From: Ferruginibacter sp.
GTDB lineage: Bacteria; Bacteroidota; Bacteroidia; Chitinophagales; Chitinophagaceae
DNA length: 64,000 bases
Reading direction: 5' to 3'
Assembly (NCBI GenBank): GCA_017983695.1
Contig: JAGOAX010000001.1
Span: 186,001-250,000 of the forward strand
In this document: piece after piece, positions 9,183-17,494 of the stretch
Numbering within the stretch: the stretch's first letter is position 1
Layout: each line of letters opens with the position of its first letter
Program-made: the position numbers and the translations under genes
The notes under the pieces: generated by a model
What the model was told of the DNA's origin: nothing
Databases searched by the model: none
Seen by the model: only the letters and a program-made list of their open reading frames with translations

Positions 9183-10193
9183 TTAAAATGTAAACCCAGT
9201 TGTTACGGAGAAGATGGTACTCAATCTTTGAGAACTTGTTTCCGGCAAATAATAATCTAAATACAAATTAGGTTGTAAAAAGAATTTACCGACACTATAA
9301 GTAAAATCAAATGACGCAGCAACAGACTGCACCTGGAATTTATTGGTTAATTCCATTTGCTTTTTATTTTGAAGCCTTTGCAATTTTAACCTGTCGAATA
9401 TTTTATTGGTATGAGTTACTGTAAGTTTATCGCTTCCAAAATTTACAATCAAAGAAGGTGTAAAATCAAATTCGTCATCTTTTGAAAATACTTTATAAAA
9501 GCTAAAATCATGCGATACATTTGCAGATAGCGAAAAATAGCTGGTCTTATTATTTGTAGAATCATAGCCCGCTATAAGAACGGTTGTATCCCGGCGGGGA
9601 AAGGAAAATGGAACAGTGTAAGTTACTAATTCACTTCTAAAAACCACCTCCTTATAGTTCCCATTTGCAAAACCTAATGACAAACCCGGCTGAATAACAC
9701 CTTTCGCCTTTTTAATATATCCAAAAATATCATTTTCATATAATGACTTGGTGTTGTATTTATTTTTATCGCTTAAAAAACGGGTATAAGAAATCCCTGT
9801 TCTCACATCATCGCCATAATAATCATAAGCTGCACTAAGGCCAGTTTGATATAATTCTAATTTATTGTTTACTGTACTGTTTGTTAAAAATCCGGTTATG
9901 CCAAAACTAAATCCTGTTTTAGTACGATATAAAACCGATGGCATTATTATCAACTGGTTGGTAACACCTGTTGCATTAGCAGCTTTGTTATCGGCACTAA
10001 AAGCCCCGTTACCAAACCCTATACTTACATCAACAGCACTCTTTGCTTCATCTTTCATCAATTTTAAAAACTCATCATTCTTCATCATCGAATCTAAAGC
10101 AAGTTTATCTTTTTGAGAAAGTGTATCAGTTTGTGCCATGGCGCAAAAAGTTGAAATTGAAAATGCCAACAGAAGCAGGTAATTTTTTTGCAT
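9183..10193 (-). CDS. Hypothetical secreted outer-membrane protein
   Basis: The 336-residue protein has a signal peptide (MQKNYLLLLAFSISTFCAMAQ). A short charged helical segment (DKLALDSMMKNDEFLKLMKDE) precedes a series of amphipathic beta strands ending in FSVTTGFTF, with terminal Phe as in outer-membrane barrels. Strands such as LSAAYDYYGDDVRTGISYTRF and FFLQPNLYLDYYLPE fit a barrel of about 12-14 strands. I do not recognise a named family. A -7-like box (CAAACGTA on the plus strand, 10252-10259) lies about 60 bp upstream, without a matching -33. Confidence 0.7.
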   Translation of the reverse strand: MQKNYLLLLAFSISTFCAMAQTDTLSQKDKLALDSMMKNDEFLKLMKDEAKSAVDVSIGFGNGAFSADNKAANATGVTNQLIIMPSVLYRTKTGFSFGITGFLTNSTVNNKLELYQTGLSAAYDYYGDDVRTGISYTRFLSDKNKYNTKSLYENDIFGYIKKAKGVIQPGLSLGFANGNYKEVVFRSELVTYTVPFSFPRRDTTVLIAGYDSTNNKTSYFSLSANVSHDFSFYKVFSKDDEFDFTPSLIVNFGSDKLTVTHTNKIFDRLKLQRLQNKKQMELTNKFQVQSVAASFDFTYSVGKFFLQPNLYLDYYLPETSSQRLSTIFSVTTGFTF

Positions 10194-10275
10194 ACAATCC
10201 AGTAAGGTTTATATAGACCGGGTAATTCAATTAAGGTTTAAAGGCTGTTATCAAACGTAAAGTTGCATATTTAAA

Positions 10276-10305
10276 TTGTTTTAGCCAATAAAACCCTTAC
10301 CTTTG
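10276..10305 (+). promoter_or_regulatory. Bacteroidota-type promoter of the DEAD-box helicase
   Basis: TTG (10276-10278), a 19-nt spacer and TACCTTTG (10298-10305) match the phylum consensus TTG-N19-TAnnTTTG exactly. Transcription should start near 10312, leaving a leader of about 200 nt. Confidence 0.75.
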
Positions 10306-10311
10306 CGCCCA

Positions 10312-10515
10312 TTATTAATAACTGAGAATTACATGACATGCTCAGTTGCTGTTGAAAGAGACTACTACAGAACACTTTAAGTTACTCACTACAATCCTTG
10401 TCAGGGCATAAAACGACGGGGTTTTCCAACGGCCAAAGCATGACATCCTGAAGTTATCTGCCTACAGGCAGGCACGGTCGGGAAATTACATGTGGCTATC
10501 ACAAAACAAATTTAA
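10312..10515 (+). promoter_or_regulatory. Long structured 5' leader of the helicase gene
   Basis: About 200 nt lie between the predicted transcription start and the helicase ATG, with no ORF. Visible structure includes AACTGAG (10320-10326) pairing with CTCAGTT (10341-10347), and CTGCC (10458-10462) with GGCAG (10467-10471). A GC-rich central part around 10410-10440 contains CAACGGCCAAAG, a 12-mer also found at 54038-54049. Long leaders are known on RNA-helicase and cold-shock genes in other bacteria; a regulatory role here is inferred. Confidence 0.5.
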
Positions 10516-12252
10516 ATGAATGCATTTGAAGCCTTAGGCTTAAACGAACAATTAGTTAATGCTGTAACTGATATGGGTTTTGAAACCCCTTCAGAAATTC
10601 AGCAAAAAGCAATACCGGTATTATTATCCGGTACAACAGATTTTATTGGCCTTGCCCAAACAGGTACCGGAAAAACTGCCGCATTTGGCTTACCACTATT
10701 ACAATTAATAGATCCGTCTCAAAGACATGCGCAGGCATTAATTGTTTGCCCTACCCGTGAACTGTGTTTGCAAATAACCAACGACCTTGAAAAATTTAAA
10801 AAACACAGCAAAAATATTTTTACAGAAGCTGTATATGGCGGTGCATCAATCATGATGCAGATACGTAACCTTAAAAAAGGTGTACAGATCGTTGTGGCTA
10901 CTCCCGGAAGATTAATTGATCTTATAGAAAGAAAAGCAATTGACCTGCAAAAAGTAAAATATGTAGTGTTGGACGAGGCGGATGAAATGTTGAACATGGG
11001 TTTTAGAGATGATATAGATTTTGTATTGAAGAATACCATCAACAGGGAAAGCACCTGGTTATTCAGTGCCACTATGCCGCCAGAAGTAAGGGCCATTTCT
11101 AAAAACTACATGGAGAATCATAAAGAAGTTACCGTTGGCCGTAAGAACAGCAGTAATGAAAATATAGATCACCAGTTTTTTGTAGTATCGGCACAATACC
11201 GCTACGAAGCACTAAAACGTTTGATAGATTTTAACCCTGGTATGTATGGTATTATTTTTACCCGTACAAAAATTGATGCACAGGAAATAAGCGAAAGATT
11301 AGCAAAAGCCGGTTATGATATTGAAGCCTTACATGGTGACCTTACACAACAACAACGGGATAAAGTAATGGGCCGTTTCCGCAGTAAAAGTCTGCAATTG
11401 TTAATTGCCACCGATGTTGCTGCAAGAGGTATAGATGTTGACGGCGTTACACACGTAATTAATTTTGAATTGCCCGATGATATGGAAGTGTACACCCATA
11501 GAAGTGGCCGTACAGGAAGAGCCGGTAAAACCGGGATTTGTTTGTCTATCTGCCATAGCAGGGAAACCTTCAAGATCCGTTCGCTGGAAAAAATGATCAA
11601 CGCACAATTTCATAAAGTAGATATTCCATCCGGCAAAGATGTTTGCCGCAAACAGTTCTTCAATTTTATGGACACGCTAATGCAGGCTGATGTTAGCCAT
11701 GGTGATTATGAAACTTATATGCCCGACCTGATGGAAAAATTTGCCGGCGTTAGCAAAGAAGAAGTATTGCAACGTGTGGCTGCCCTGGAATTTGACCATT
11801 TTTTAAAGTATTACGAAAATGCAGAAGACCTTAACCGCAGCGACTTTAAAGAAAAAAGAGGCAGGGATAATATTAAACCAGATGTTGGTGGCGGCAACAG
11901 AGAACGTAGCAGCTTTGGCGGCAACCGCAACAGTGGCTATACCCGGTTATTTATAAACCTGGGTACAAAAGATGGTTTTTATAAAGCCAGCTTTTTACAG
12001 TTTATTTTAGATGAAAGTAATTTAAAGAAAGAAGTGCTGGGCAAAATTGATATGAGAGATATGAACAGCTGGATTGAGATTGACAGTGCCGAAGCCGGAA
12101 CAATGATTAAAGCCATTGATGGTAAAAGGTATAACAACCGCACCATACGGATGAATGAAGCAGATGGCGGATTTAAACGTCCTAATGACGAAGGCGGTGC
12201 AAGAGAAAGAAAAAGAATATATGCACCAAAAGAAAGAAGAAGCTTCAGATAA
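10516..12252 (+). CDS. DEAD-box RNA helicase with DbpA-type C-terminal domain
   Basis: The 578-residue ATP-dependent RNA helicase has all core motifs. The Q-motif GFETPSEIQQKAIP is at 21-34, AQTGTGKT at 47-54, PTREL, and TPGRLIDL. DEAD is at 153-156, then SAT, IIFTRT, ATDVAARGIDV and HRSGRTGRAGK. A linker leads to a DbpA-like RNA-binding fold at about 480-555 (YTRLFINLGTKDGFYKASF), then a basic tail rich in Arg/Lys/Glu. This layout fits DeaD/CshA-type helicases in ribosome assembly and RNA turnover, often induced by cold. It has a consensus promoter, a long leader and its own terminator, so it is monocistronic. Confidence 0.93.
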   Translation: MNAFEALGLNEQLVNAVTDMGFETPSEIQQKAIPVLLSGTTDFIGLAQTGTGKTAAFGLPLLQLIDPSQRHAQALIVCPTRELCLQITNDLEKFKKHSKNIFTEAVYGGASIMMQIRNLKKGVQIVVATPGRLIDLIERKAIDLQKVKYVVLDEADEMLNMGFRDDIDFVLKNTINRESTWLFSATMPPEVRAISKNYMENHKEVTVGRKNSSNENIDHQFFVVSAQYRYEALKRLIDFNPGMYGIIFTRTKIDAQEISERLAKAGYDIEALHGDLTQQQRDKVMGRFRSKSLQLLIATDVAARGIDVDGVTHVINFELPDDMEVYTHRSGRTGRAGKTGICLSICHSRETFKIRSLEKMINAQFHKVDIPSGKDVCRKQFFNFMDTLMQADVSHGDYETYMPDLMEKFAGVSKEEVLQRVAALEFDHFLKYYENAEDLNRSDFKEKRGRDNIKPDVGGGNRERSSFGGNRNSGYTRLFINLGTKDGFYKASFLQFILDESNLKKEVLGKIDMRDMNSWIEIDSAEAGTMIKAIDGKRYNNRTIRMNEADGGFKRPNDEGGARERKRIYAPKERRSFR

Positions 12253-12270
12253 TATTTAGTGTATTGATTA

Positions 12271-12317
12271 AATCCCGGAAATGAAATGAGCAATCAATTT
12301 ATTTCCGGGATTTTTTA
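12271..12317 (+). terminator. Terminator of the helicase gene
   Basis: The 12-bp perfect stem AATCCCGGAAAT (12271-12282) with ATTTCCGGGATT (12301-12312) has an 18-nt loop and is followed by TTTT. It lies 19 bp after the stop codon. Confidence 0.85.
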
Positions 12318-12459
12318 TGCGCTGGTATTTTTAAATATTATATTTAGATGCGTTTCTTTTGAAAAAAGGAAGGCGTGTTAAAATCATATCCAGAAATGAT
12401 AAAACTCCTTTATTAAAATTTTGAAAAGACGTTATTTTGTTTTAATTAAAAAATAAACA

Positions 12460-13755
12460 ATGATTCATCCATTCAACTATGTGCCTGCGGCAGAAGCCTT
12501 ATCAATTATTGAAAGCGGGCAAAGGGTTTTTATTCATGGCGGTGTGTGTACCCCAACCTATCTTATAAAAAAACTGGCTAAAGAAAGCGATCGGCTGAAA
12601 AATGTAGAACTGGTATCTATAACTTTAAAAGGTGATATTGAAATAGCCAAGGCGGAATACCAGTCTTCATTTCATATAAATTCACTGTTTGTTTCTACCC
12701 CCATAAGGCAGGCTGTTGCCGAGGGACGTGCCGATTTTGTACCGGTTTTTTTAAGCGATATTCCTGATTTATTCAAACGCAATATTCTTGAAATTGATGT
12801 TGCTATTGTACAGGTATCGCCGCCAGATATACATGGCTATTGTACGCTGGGCCTTTCTATAGATATAGCCCGGTCTGCAGTAAACAATGCAAAAAAGATC
12901 ATCGCCTTAATTAATCCACGTATGCCCCGTACACATGGCGATGGAATGATACACACCGACCGTTTTGCAAAAATGGTTTTTCACCCTGCAGAATTGCACG
13001 AAGAGTTTTATGGCGATAAGATGGGTGATACTGAGATGGCCATTGGCAGAAATGTAGCTGAACTGATTGAAGATGGCAGTACTTTACAAATGGGCATTGG
13101 TACCATTCCTGATGCTGTATTAAAATATTTAACCGGCCATAAAAACCTTGGCGTACATACAGAGATGCTGAGCGACGGAGTTATTACGCTTGTAGAAAAA
13201 GATATCATCAATAATAGATGTAAAAGTATTCATCCAAACAAATCCGTTACTTCTTTTGCGCTGGGTAGCAGAAAATTATATGATTATGTAAACGATAATC
13301 CATCTTTTGCATTTTTAGATATTGATTATGTTAACGATCCGCATGTAATACGCCGCAATCCAAAAGTAATTGCCATTAACAGTGCCATTGAAGTTGATTT
13401 AACAGGCCAGGTATGTGCCGACAGTATTGGCGAATTGCAATATAGCGGTATAGGCGGGCAAATGGATTTTATGCGTGGGGCAGCATTAAGTATTGGAGGT
13501 AAACCCATCATTGCATTAAACAGCCGTACAGCAAAAGGTATTCCCCGTATTGTTCCGCATTTAAAAGACGGTGCAGGTGTCGTTACCACCAGGGGGCATG
13601 TTCATTATGTAGTAACAGAATATGGCACTGCATTTTTATTTGGAAAAAATCTGCGCCAGCGTGCCAAATTATTAATTGATATAGCCCATCCCGACGACAG
13701 GGAAAACCTGCAGCGGCATTGCTACGATAGGTTTAAAATATTTTTAGCTGATTAA
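12460..13755 (+). CDS. Acetyl-CoA hydrolase/CoA-transferase family protein
   Basis: The 431-residue protein belongs to the Cat1/4-hydroxybutyrate CoA-transferase family. Its N-terminal domain includes VFIHGGVCTPTYLIK, and the C-terminal catalytic domain starts near residue 210 with TLQMGIGTIPDAVL. HTEMLSDG supplies the catalytic Glu, and GQVCADSIG, GIGGQMDFMRGA and HYVVTEYG follow. It moves CoA between acyl-CoA and carboxylates such as acetate, propionate, succinate or 4-hydroxybutyrate; which ones cannot be told from sequence alone. It stands alone, flanked by terminators. Confidence 0.88.
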   Translation: MIHPFNYVPAAEALSIIESGQRVFIHGGVCTPTYLIKKLAKESDRLKNVELVSITLKGDIEIAKAEYQSSFHINSLFVSTPIRQAVAEGRADFVPVFLSDIPDLFKRNILEIDVAIVQVSPPDIHGYCTLGLSIDIARSAVNNAKKIIALINPRMPRTHGDGMIHTDRFAKMVFHPAELHEEFYGDKMGDTEMAIGRNVAELIEDGSTLQMGIGTIPDAVLKYLTGHKNLGVHTEMLSDGVITLVEKDIINNRCKSIHPNKSVTSFALGSRKLYDYVNDNPSFAFLDIDYVNDPHVIRRNPKVIAINSAIEVDLTGQVCADSIGELQYSGIGGQMDFMRGAALSIGGKPIIALNSRTAKGIPRIVPHLKDGAGVVTTRGHVHYVVTEYGTAFLFGKNLRQRAKLLIDIAHPDDRENLQRHCYDRFKIFLAD

Positions 13756-13833
13756 TGCTAAAGTTGTTTATAGACTTTTCTTTTAAGCTATTAAAAAACA
13801 GTAGAACAATATTATAAAGATTGATTACAGTTG

Positions 13834-13875
13834 TTAAAAGGGATCGCTTAATTGTTGATCCCTTTTAATTTTATT
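13834..13875 (+). terminator. Terminator of the CoA-transferase gene
   Basis: TTAAAAGGGATC (13834-13845) pairs with GATCCCTTTTAA (13857-13868), with an 11-nt loop, followed by TTTTATT. Confidence 0.8.
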
Positions 13876-13888
13876 ATTGTTATGCAAC

Positions 13889-13932
13889 AGCACAAAATAA
13901 AAGGGGCTAACCTAAACGTTAGCCCCTTTTAT
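13889..13932 (-). terminator. Terminator of the leftward cytochrome/DUF5777 operon
   Basis: A 15-bp perfect stem (13897-13911 with 13918-13932) has a 6-nt loop. On the minus strand it ends in TTTTATTTTG. It lies 24 bp beyond the stop of the DUF5777 gene. Confidence 0.85.
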
Positions 13933-13956
13933 TTCAGGATATATTTTATGGATAGT

Positions 13957-14901
13957 TTATTTATTTTTTCCTCCAATTGGATAACCCCTGTTTAAATGAA
14001 ATCCTAATGCAAATTGTCCGTCTTTTATTGCACTGGCATTTTTTGTCAATTGATCAACAGCTGAAGAATTCATAGTATTACCTATAAAGAATTCAAAAAC
14101 GTGTCCACCTGTATTCATTTCCAAACCAATAGACAGCAGATCAGGATTATACTGAAGTATATTACCGTTTTTATCCATCACATTTTCATACATATTAAAC
14201 TGCCTTGAGTACTCCAGGTTAATGGCTCTTTTACTGTTGATTTTATAACGGGCACCTACTCCCATAGAGAATATATTATTACTGTTATTGGAACCATAGG
14301 GAACCAAATTTAAATGCACCAGGGTAGGCATGAGTTGCAAAGAAAAATCATCAGAAAATTTACGGGCAATCGTTAATTGATGTACAAAAGCCCACCTGTT
14401 TGAAACAAATTCATTCACTTCTTTTTTTGAAGTATAAATACTTGCCATAGAATACCAGCCTATAGTTACCGGAATGTTTTTTAACCCGGTTTGCTGGCGC
14501 AGAATTTTAAATTTAGCCCATCCTTCATACCTGGTTCTTCCTGCGGCGGCAAGGCCTACATTAGCCCAATTTAAAGGGGAGTAATCGAAAGACAAGTAAG
14601 TGTTGGCAATACCTGTATTGAGGCCAAATAAATTAGCTGCATTCTGACGCAGTTTTTCAGCACCAGTGATTCCCAGATCTTTGTTCCAGAAATAACTGAA
14701 ATGGTGTGCTATCATAAACTGCATATTTCCTTTAGCCATAATTTCTACAGTTTGCCTGTTAATAAGGCGGGTTGATTTGAATGTGGCTTTAGTAAATTTG
14801 GCTTTTTTAACCGGTGCCTCTTCTTTTACAGCTATACTATCCTGTGCCATAATATTTACAGAGACCGCTAAACCAAGTAGTATAAAAAATATTTTTTTCA
14901 T
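13957..14901 (-). CDS. DUF5777 family outer-membrane beta-barrel protein
   Basis: The start is placed at ATG 14901, giving signal peptide MKKIFFILLGLAVSVNIMAQ; an upstream in-frame ATG would add ten hydrophilic residues. The mature part has the DUF5777 pattern: KSTRLINRQTVEIMAKGNMQFMIAHHF, LSFDYSPLNWANVGLAAAGRT, then many beta strands. It ends in ALGFHLNRGYPIGG. It lies downstream of two haem-lipoprotein genes on the same strand (gaps 48 and 26 bp), so it probably forms one operon with them. In this setting a role as an outer-membrane partner of the cytochromes is plausible but inferred. Confidence 0.83.
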   Translation of the reverse strand: MKKIFFILLGLAVSVNIMAQDSIAVKEEAPVKKAKFTKATFKSTRLINRQTVEIMAKGNMQFMIAHHFSYFWNKDLGITGAEKLRQNAANLFGLNTGIANTYLSFDYSPLNWANVGLAAAGRTRYEGWAKFKILRQQTGLKNIPVTIGWYSMASIYTSKKEVNEFVSNRWAFVHQLTIARKFSDDFSLQLMPTLVHLNLVPYGSNNSNNIFSMGVGARYKINSKRAINLEYSRQFNMYENVMDKNGNILQYNPDLLSIGLEMNTGGHVFEFFIGNTMNSSAVDQLTKNASAIKDGQFALGFHLNRGYPIGGKNK

Positions 14902-14949
14902 AACGTCTGTTTTAATTGTTGATGTGATCATTTTTTTCAGGCTTAATTA

Positions 14950-15576
14950 TTATTGTGGCTGGCCTTGATTAATCCATTCTTTAAAAATATTTACAGTACA
15001 GGTACTTAAACTCATTGCACCTCCTGGGTGACCGTTATTTCCGCCACTGTTCATTATAGTAGTCATTACATCTTTTTTAGCTACCATTTTATTATAATCG
15101 AGTGGTGCAGCAATACCGCCATGGCAGGTTGCTCCTTTACAACTGGTAGTATAAATAGGCAGTATTTTAGCAGTATAAGTAATTGCACCTGTTACTGTAC
15201 AACCACCTGCGTCATCCAATCCACCTTGTGCTATCCAGTTTTTAATAATTATTCTTTCGTTTGCAGAAAATTCAATTACACCACCGCCAGGGTGTTTCCC
15301 AACAAATCTTGACATTGAATCCAATATGGTTTTACGTGCAAGAATAGCATCGTAAAAAACAGTATCGCCATGAGAAAAAGGAATTGCACGGCTGGTTGCT
15401 GTACGGGAATTTTCATTGCTATGGCATCCACATGGTGCAGCTGTTATTATTGGCACTACTTCTCCACGAAAAGAAATTTTAGGTAATGCCAGTATATCTT
15501 CTTTGTTGTTATAACAGGATGCAATAGTTAACACAACGCCGATTATAATTGTCAGTATTATATTTTTCTTATTCAT
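14950..15576 (-). CDS. Cytochrome c-like lipoprotein with CXCH and CX4CH haem sites
   Basis: The start ATG 15576 gives a lipoprotein signal (MNKKNIILTIIIGVVLTIAS-C21). Residues right after the Cys (YNNKED) resemble the K-(D/E)2 surface-export signal known from Bacteroidota lipoproteins. Two haem-type sites are seen: CGCH at 49-52 (only one residue between the cysteines) and CKGATCH at 146-152 (four residues). Each is followed by an IIKNWIAQGG/IFKEWINQG helix typical of surface cytochrome-c domains. The distal Met of the second site may be in GGAMSLS. Classical CXXCH is absent. It shares an operon with the next haem lipoprotein and DUF5777. Confidence 0.78.
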   Translation of the reverse strand: MNKKNIILTIIIGVVLTIASCYNNKEDILALPKISFRGEVVPIITAAPCGCHSNENSRTATSRAIPFSHGDTVFYDAILARKTILDSMSRFVGKHPGGGVIEFSANERIIIKNWIAQGGLDDAGGCTVTGAITYTAKILPIYTTSCKGATCHGGIAAPLDYNKMVAKKDVMTTIMNSGGNNGHPGGAMSLSTCTVNIFKEWINQGQPQ

Positions 15577-15602
15577 AAAATAAATTTTTCGTTTTAGCAA
15601 TC

Positions 15603-16793
15603 TTATTGTTTAATTATTTTACCTGTTTTTCTATATTTAAAAATACCTGCATTCCCATTTCCATATTTCCATACTGCAGGAATATTAGGGTCGGCAAAAT
15701 ACCATGCTTTAACAAGGGCAATTTCGCTTGATTTCATACCGCCATCTCCATAAGCCATATCGCCCTGGTGTGCTGTATTGTATACTCCTGTATAAGGATT
15801 TGCAAGTAAAAGAGTAGAGTCGATTCGTGATACCATTGAACTGGATACATTAAGGTAATTGCCTTTTACATAATATGGTTTTAATGTAACCGGATCAATA
15901 TATTGAACGGAAGTATTACTTCTTGCACTTTTCGGATACATAATGTCCATCAAAATATCATCGTAGCTATTTAACGGTCCTCTTGTACTTGATGCAGAAA
16001 CAGGAGTAGTATATGTTTTATAAGGCCTGAAGCTTGCATTGGCTAATGTATCTGCATAGAATTTTTTTACGCTGTCTTTATAAGATGTCCATACAGTATT
16101 AAGTAATGTTTTATTAGTAAGCTGGCAATAGTAAGTAATTGAACCTGTTCCCGGGCTTTTGTAAGTAAACGTTGTAGTATCCCCAGCTACTAAACCTGGT
16201 ATAATTCCCTTACGTGCCCATGCACCAGTAGCAGTTCCCTGATTGTGGCAGTTTGCAGAACTGCAACCATCAACAAGCAGTCTGATAGCAGCTGGTCTGT
16301 AATCTACCAGATCTGGTTGTTTTTTTGCACCGTTCTTTATCCAGTTATAAATAATTATTTTATCTGTTTCAGTTACTTCCTTATTGGAACTTACAGGAGG
16401 CATTGCCTTATCCAGGTTATTAGTAGTTATATATTCCCATAACTTACTGCCTTCGGGATTACCAACTATTACATACCTCATAATGTCATCGTAAGCAAAT
16501 ATTTTGGGGTTTATCGGTCCGCCATGGCAATTAGATGTACCGCAATATTCTTTAATGATGGTTTGAACACCTCTTGTTCTTATCACATCATTAACATCAG
16601 GTACAACATCGCTGGTAGTGATAACTGTGCTATCATAATATGCTGCAAAAACTGCTGAATCCGGAACACCTTTCAATGATCTGTCAAGTCCGTTCACCAC
16701 AGTTCCCACCTTTGTACACTGTATAACAGAAAGGGCAGTAATAACTCCAATCATTGCCAGTATTAATGCTTTTGAAGTTGTCTTAATTTTCAT
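15603..16793 (-). CDS. Cytochrome c-domain lipoprotein with two CX4CH sites
   Basis: ATG 16793 gives the lipoprotein signal MKIKTTSKALILAMIGVITALSVIQ-C26; an in-frame TTG at 16802 is less likely. The sites are CGTSNCH at 84-90 and CSSANCH at 177-183. DKAMPPVSSNKEVTETDKIIIYNWIKNGA follows the first, the arrangement seen in c-type cytochrome domains of planctomycete/Bacteroidota surface proteins (MPP supplies the Met ligand). The C-terminal 200 residues are less recognisable. It is first gene of the leftward operon and should be an outer-membrane or periplasmic electron carrier. CX4CH haem attachment is known from tetrahaem cytochromes c3. Confidence 0.78.
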   Translation of the reverse strand: MKIKTTSKALILAMIGVITALSVIQCTKVGTVVNGLDRSLKGVPDSAVFAAYYDSTVITTSDVVPDVNDVIRTRGVQTIIKEYCGTSNCHGGPINPKIFAYDDIMRYVIVGNPEGSKLWEYITTNNLDKAMPPVSSNKEVTETDKIIIYNWIKNGAKKQPDLVDYRPAAIRLLVDGCSSANCHNQGTATGAWARKGIIPGLVAGDTTTFTYKSPGTGSITYYCQLTNKTLLNTVWTSYKDSVKKFYADTLANASFRPYKTYTTPVSASSTRGPLNSYDDILMDIMYPKSARSNTSVQYIDPVTLKPYYVKGNYLNVSSSMVSRIDSTLLLANPYTGVYNTAHQGDMAYGDGGMKSSEIALVKAWYFADPNIPAVWKYGNGNAGIFKYRKTGKIIKQ

Positions 16794-16854
16794 AAAATTC
16801 AATTTAACTGTTGAGAAATATTTTATTGATTTGTAAATGTACCCGTAACAGTAC

Positions 16855-16899
16855 TGACAATTCTATGACATTACTCAAGCCAAAACATGACTTTACTCA
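16855..16899. promoter_or_regulatory. Phased TGAC repeats in the divergent redox intergenic region
   Basis: In the 440-bp gap between the divergent redox operons, ATGACATTACTCA (16865-16877) and ATGACTTTACTCA (16887-16899) are 12/13 identical, 22 bp apart. A further TGACA starts at 16855, 11 bp before the first. Spacing in multiples of 11 bp on one DNA face suggests an operator. The rest of 16900-17233 is AT-rich with no clear motif. Confidence 0.5.
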
Positions 16900-17233
16900 G
16901 CTATTTTAAAACCGGATATTAAAATCATGATTTAAAAACATTGCAACCAAAAAAACTTGAGTTTCTATTTGGATTTTTTAAGATGAAAAGCGGCATTTTT
17001 TTTCAGTATCAAAAAAAAGCTAAGTCATTTGCATTTTACTCTTCTATACAACTTGGGAAGTAACCGATATCTATTAATTAGCAGTGGCATATACTTCTGT
17101 GCTGAGGCTATTTCAACAGGATTTATGATATTTCTCATTTGCAGATTTGATAAACGTCATAAAATTGTCAGCAGATGATAAATAGCTTGCGCTTACTTAA
17201 AATAAATCACAGCTTTTAAAACTGAATATCAAT

Positions 17234-17461
17234 ATGGGAGATAATCAACAACAAGACAATAAATCCCGTCGGCAATTTTTATCAAAATTATTTGCCGGTA
17301 ATAAAAAGGCAGACAACCCCGACATGGTAAAAATGCTTACAGCTGATGGAAAGCTGGTTGAAGTTAAGCGGTCAATTATTGAAGCAGCTTCAACAAAACA
17401 TAAAGTCACTAATAAAGAAATACTGGACTGGATGGATAATCCATCAAAAGAAAACAAGTGA
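17234..17461 (+). CDS. Small RR-motif protein heading the Fe-S/NrfD operon
   Basis: The 75-residue protein has SRRQFLSKLF near residues 11-20, like a twin-arginine motif, but no hydrophobic stretch follows. Its middle, KMLTADGKLVEV, matches the segment KLLSPDGEIVEI at residues 49-60 of the next protein, so the two share a small domain. The product may be a remnant or an assembly partner of the Fe-S subunit. It lies 33 bp upstream of that gene. I know no family name for it. Confidence 0.65.
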   Translation: MGDNQQQDNKSRRQFLSKLFAGNKKADNPDMVKMLTADGKLVEVKRSIIEAASTKHKVTNKEILDWMDNPSKENK

Positions 17462-17494
17462 TTTAAAATTGATCATTCCTTTTAAATATAAAAA

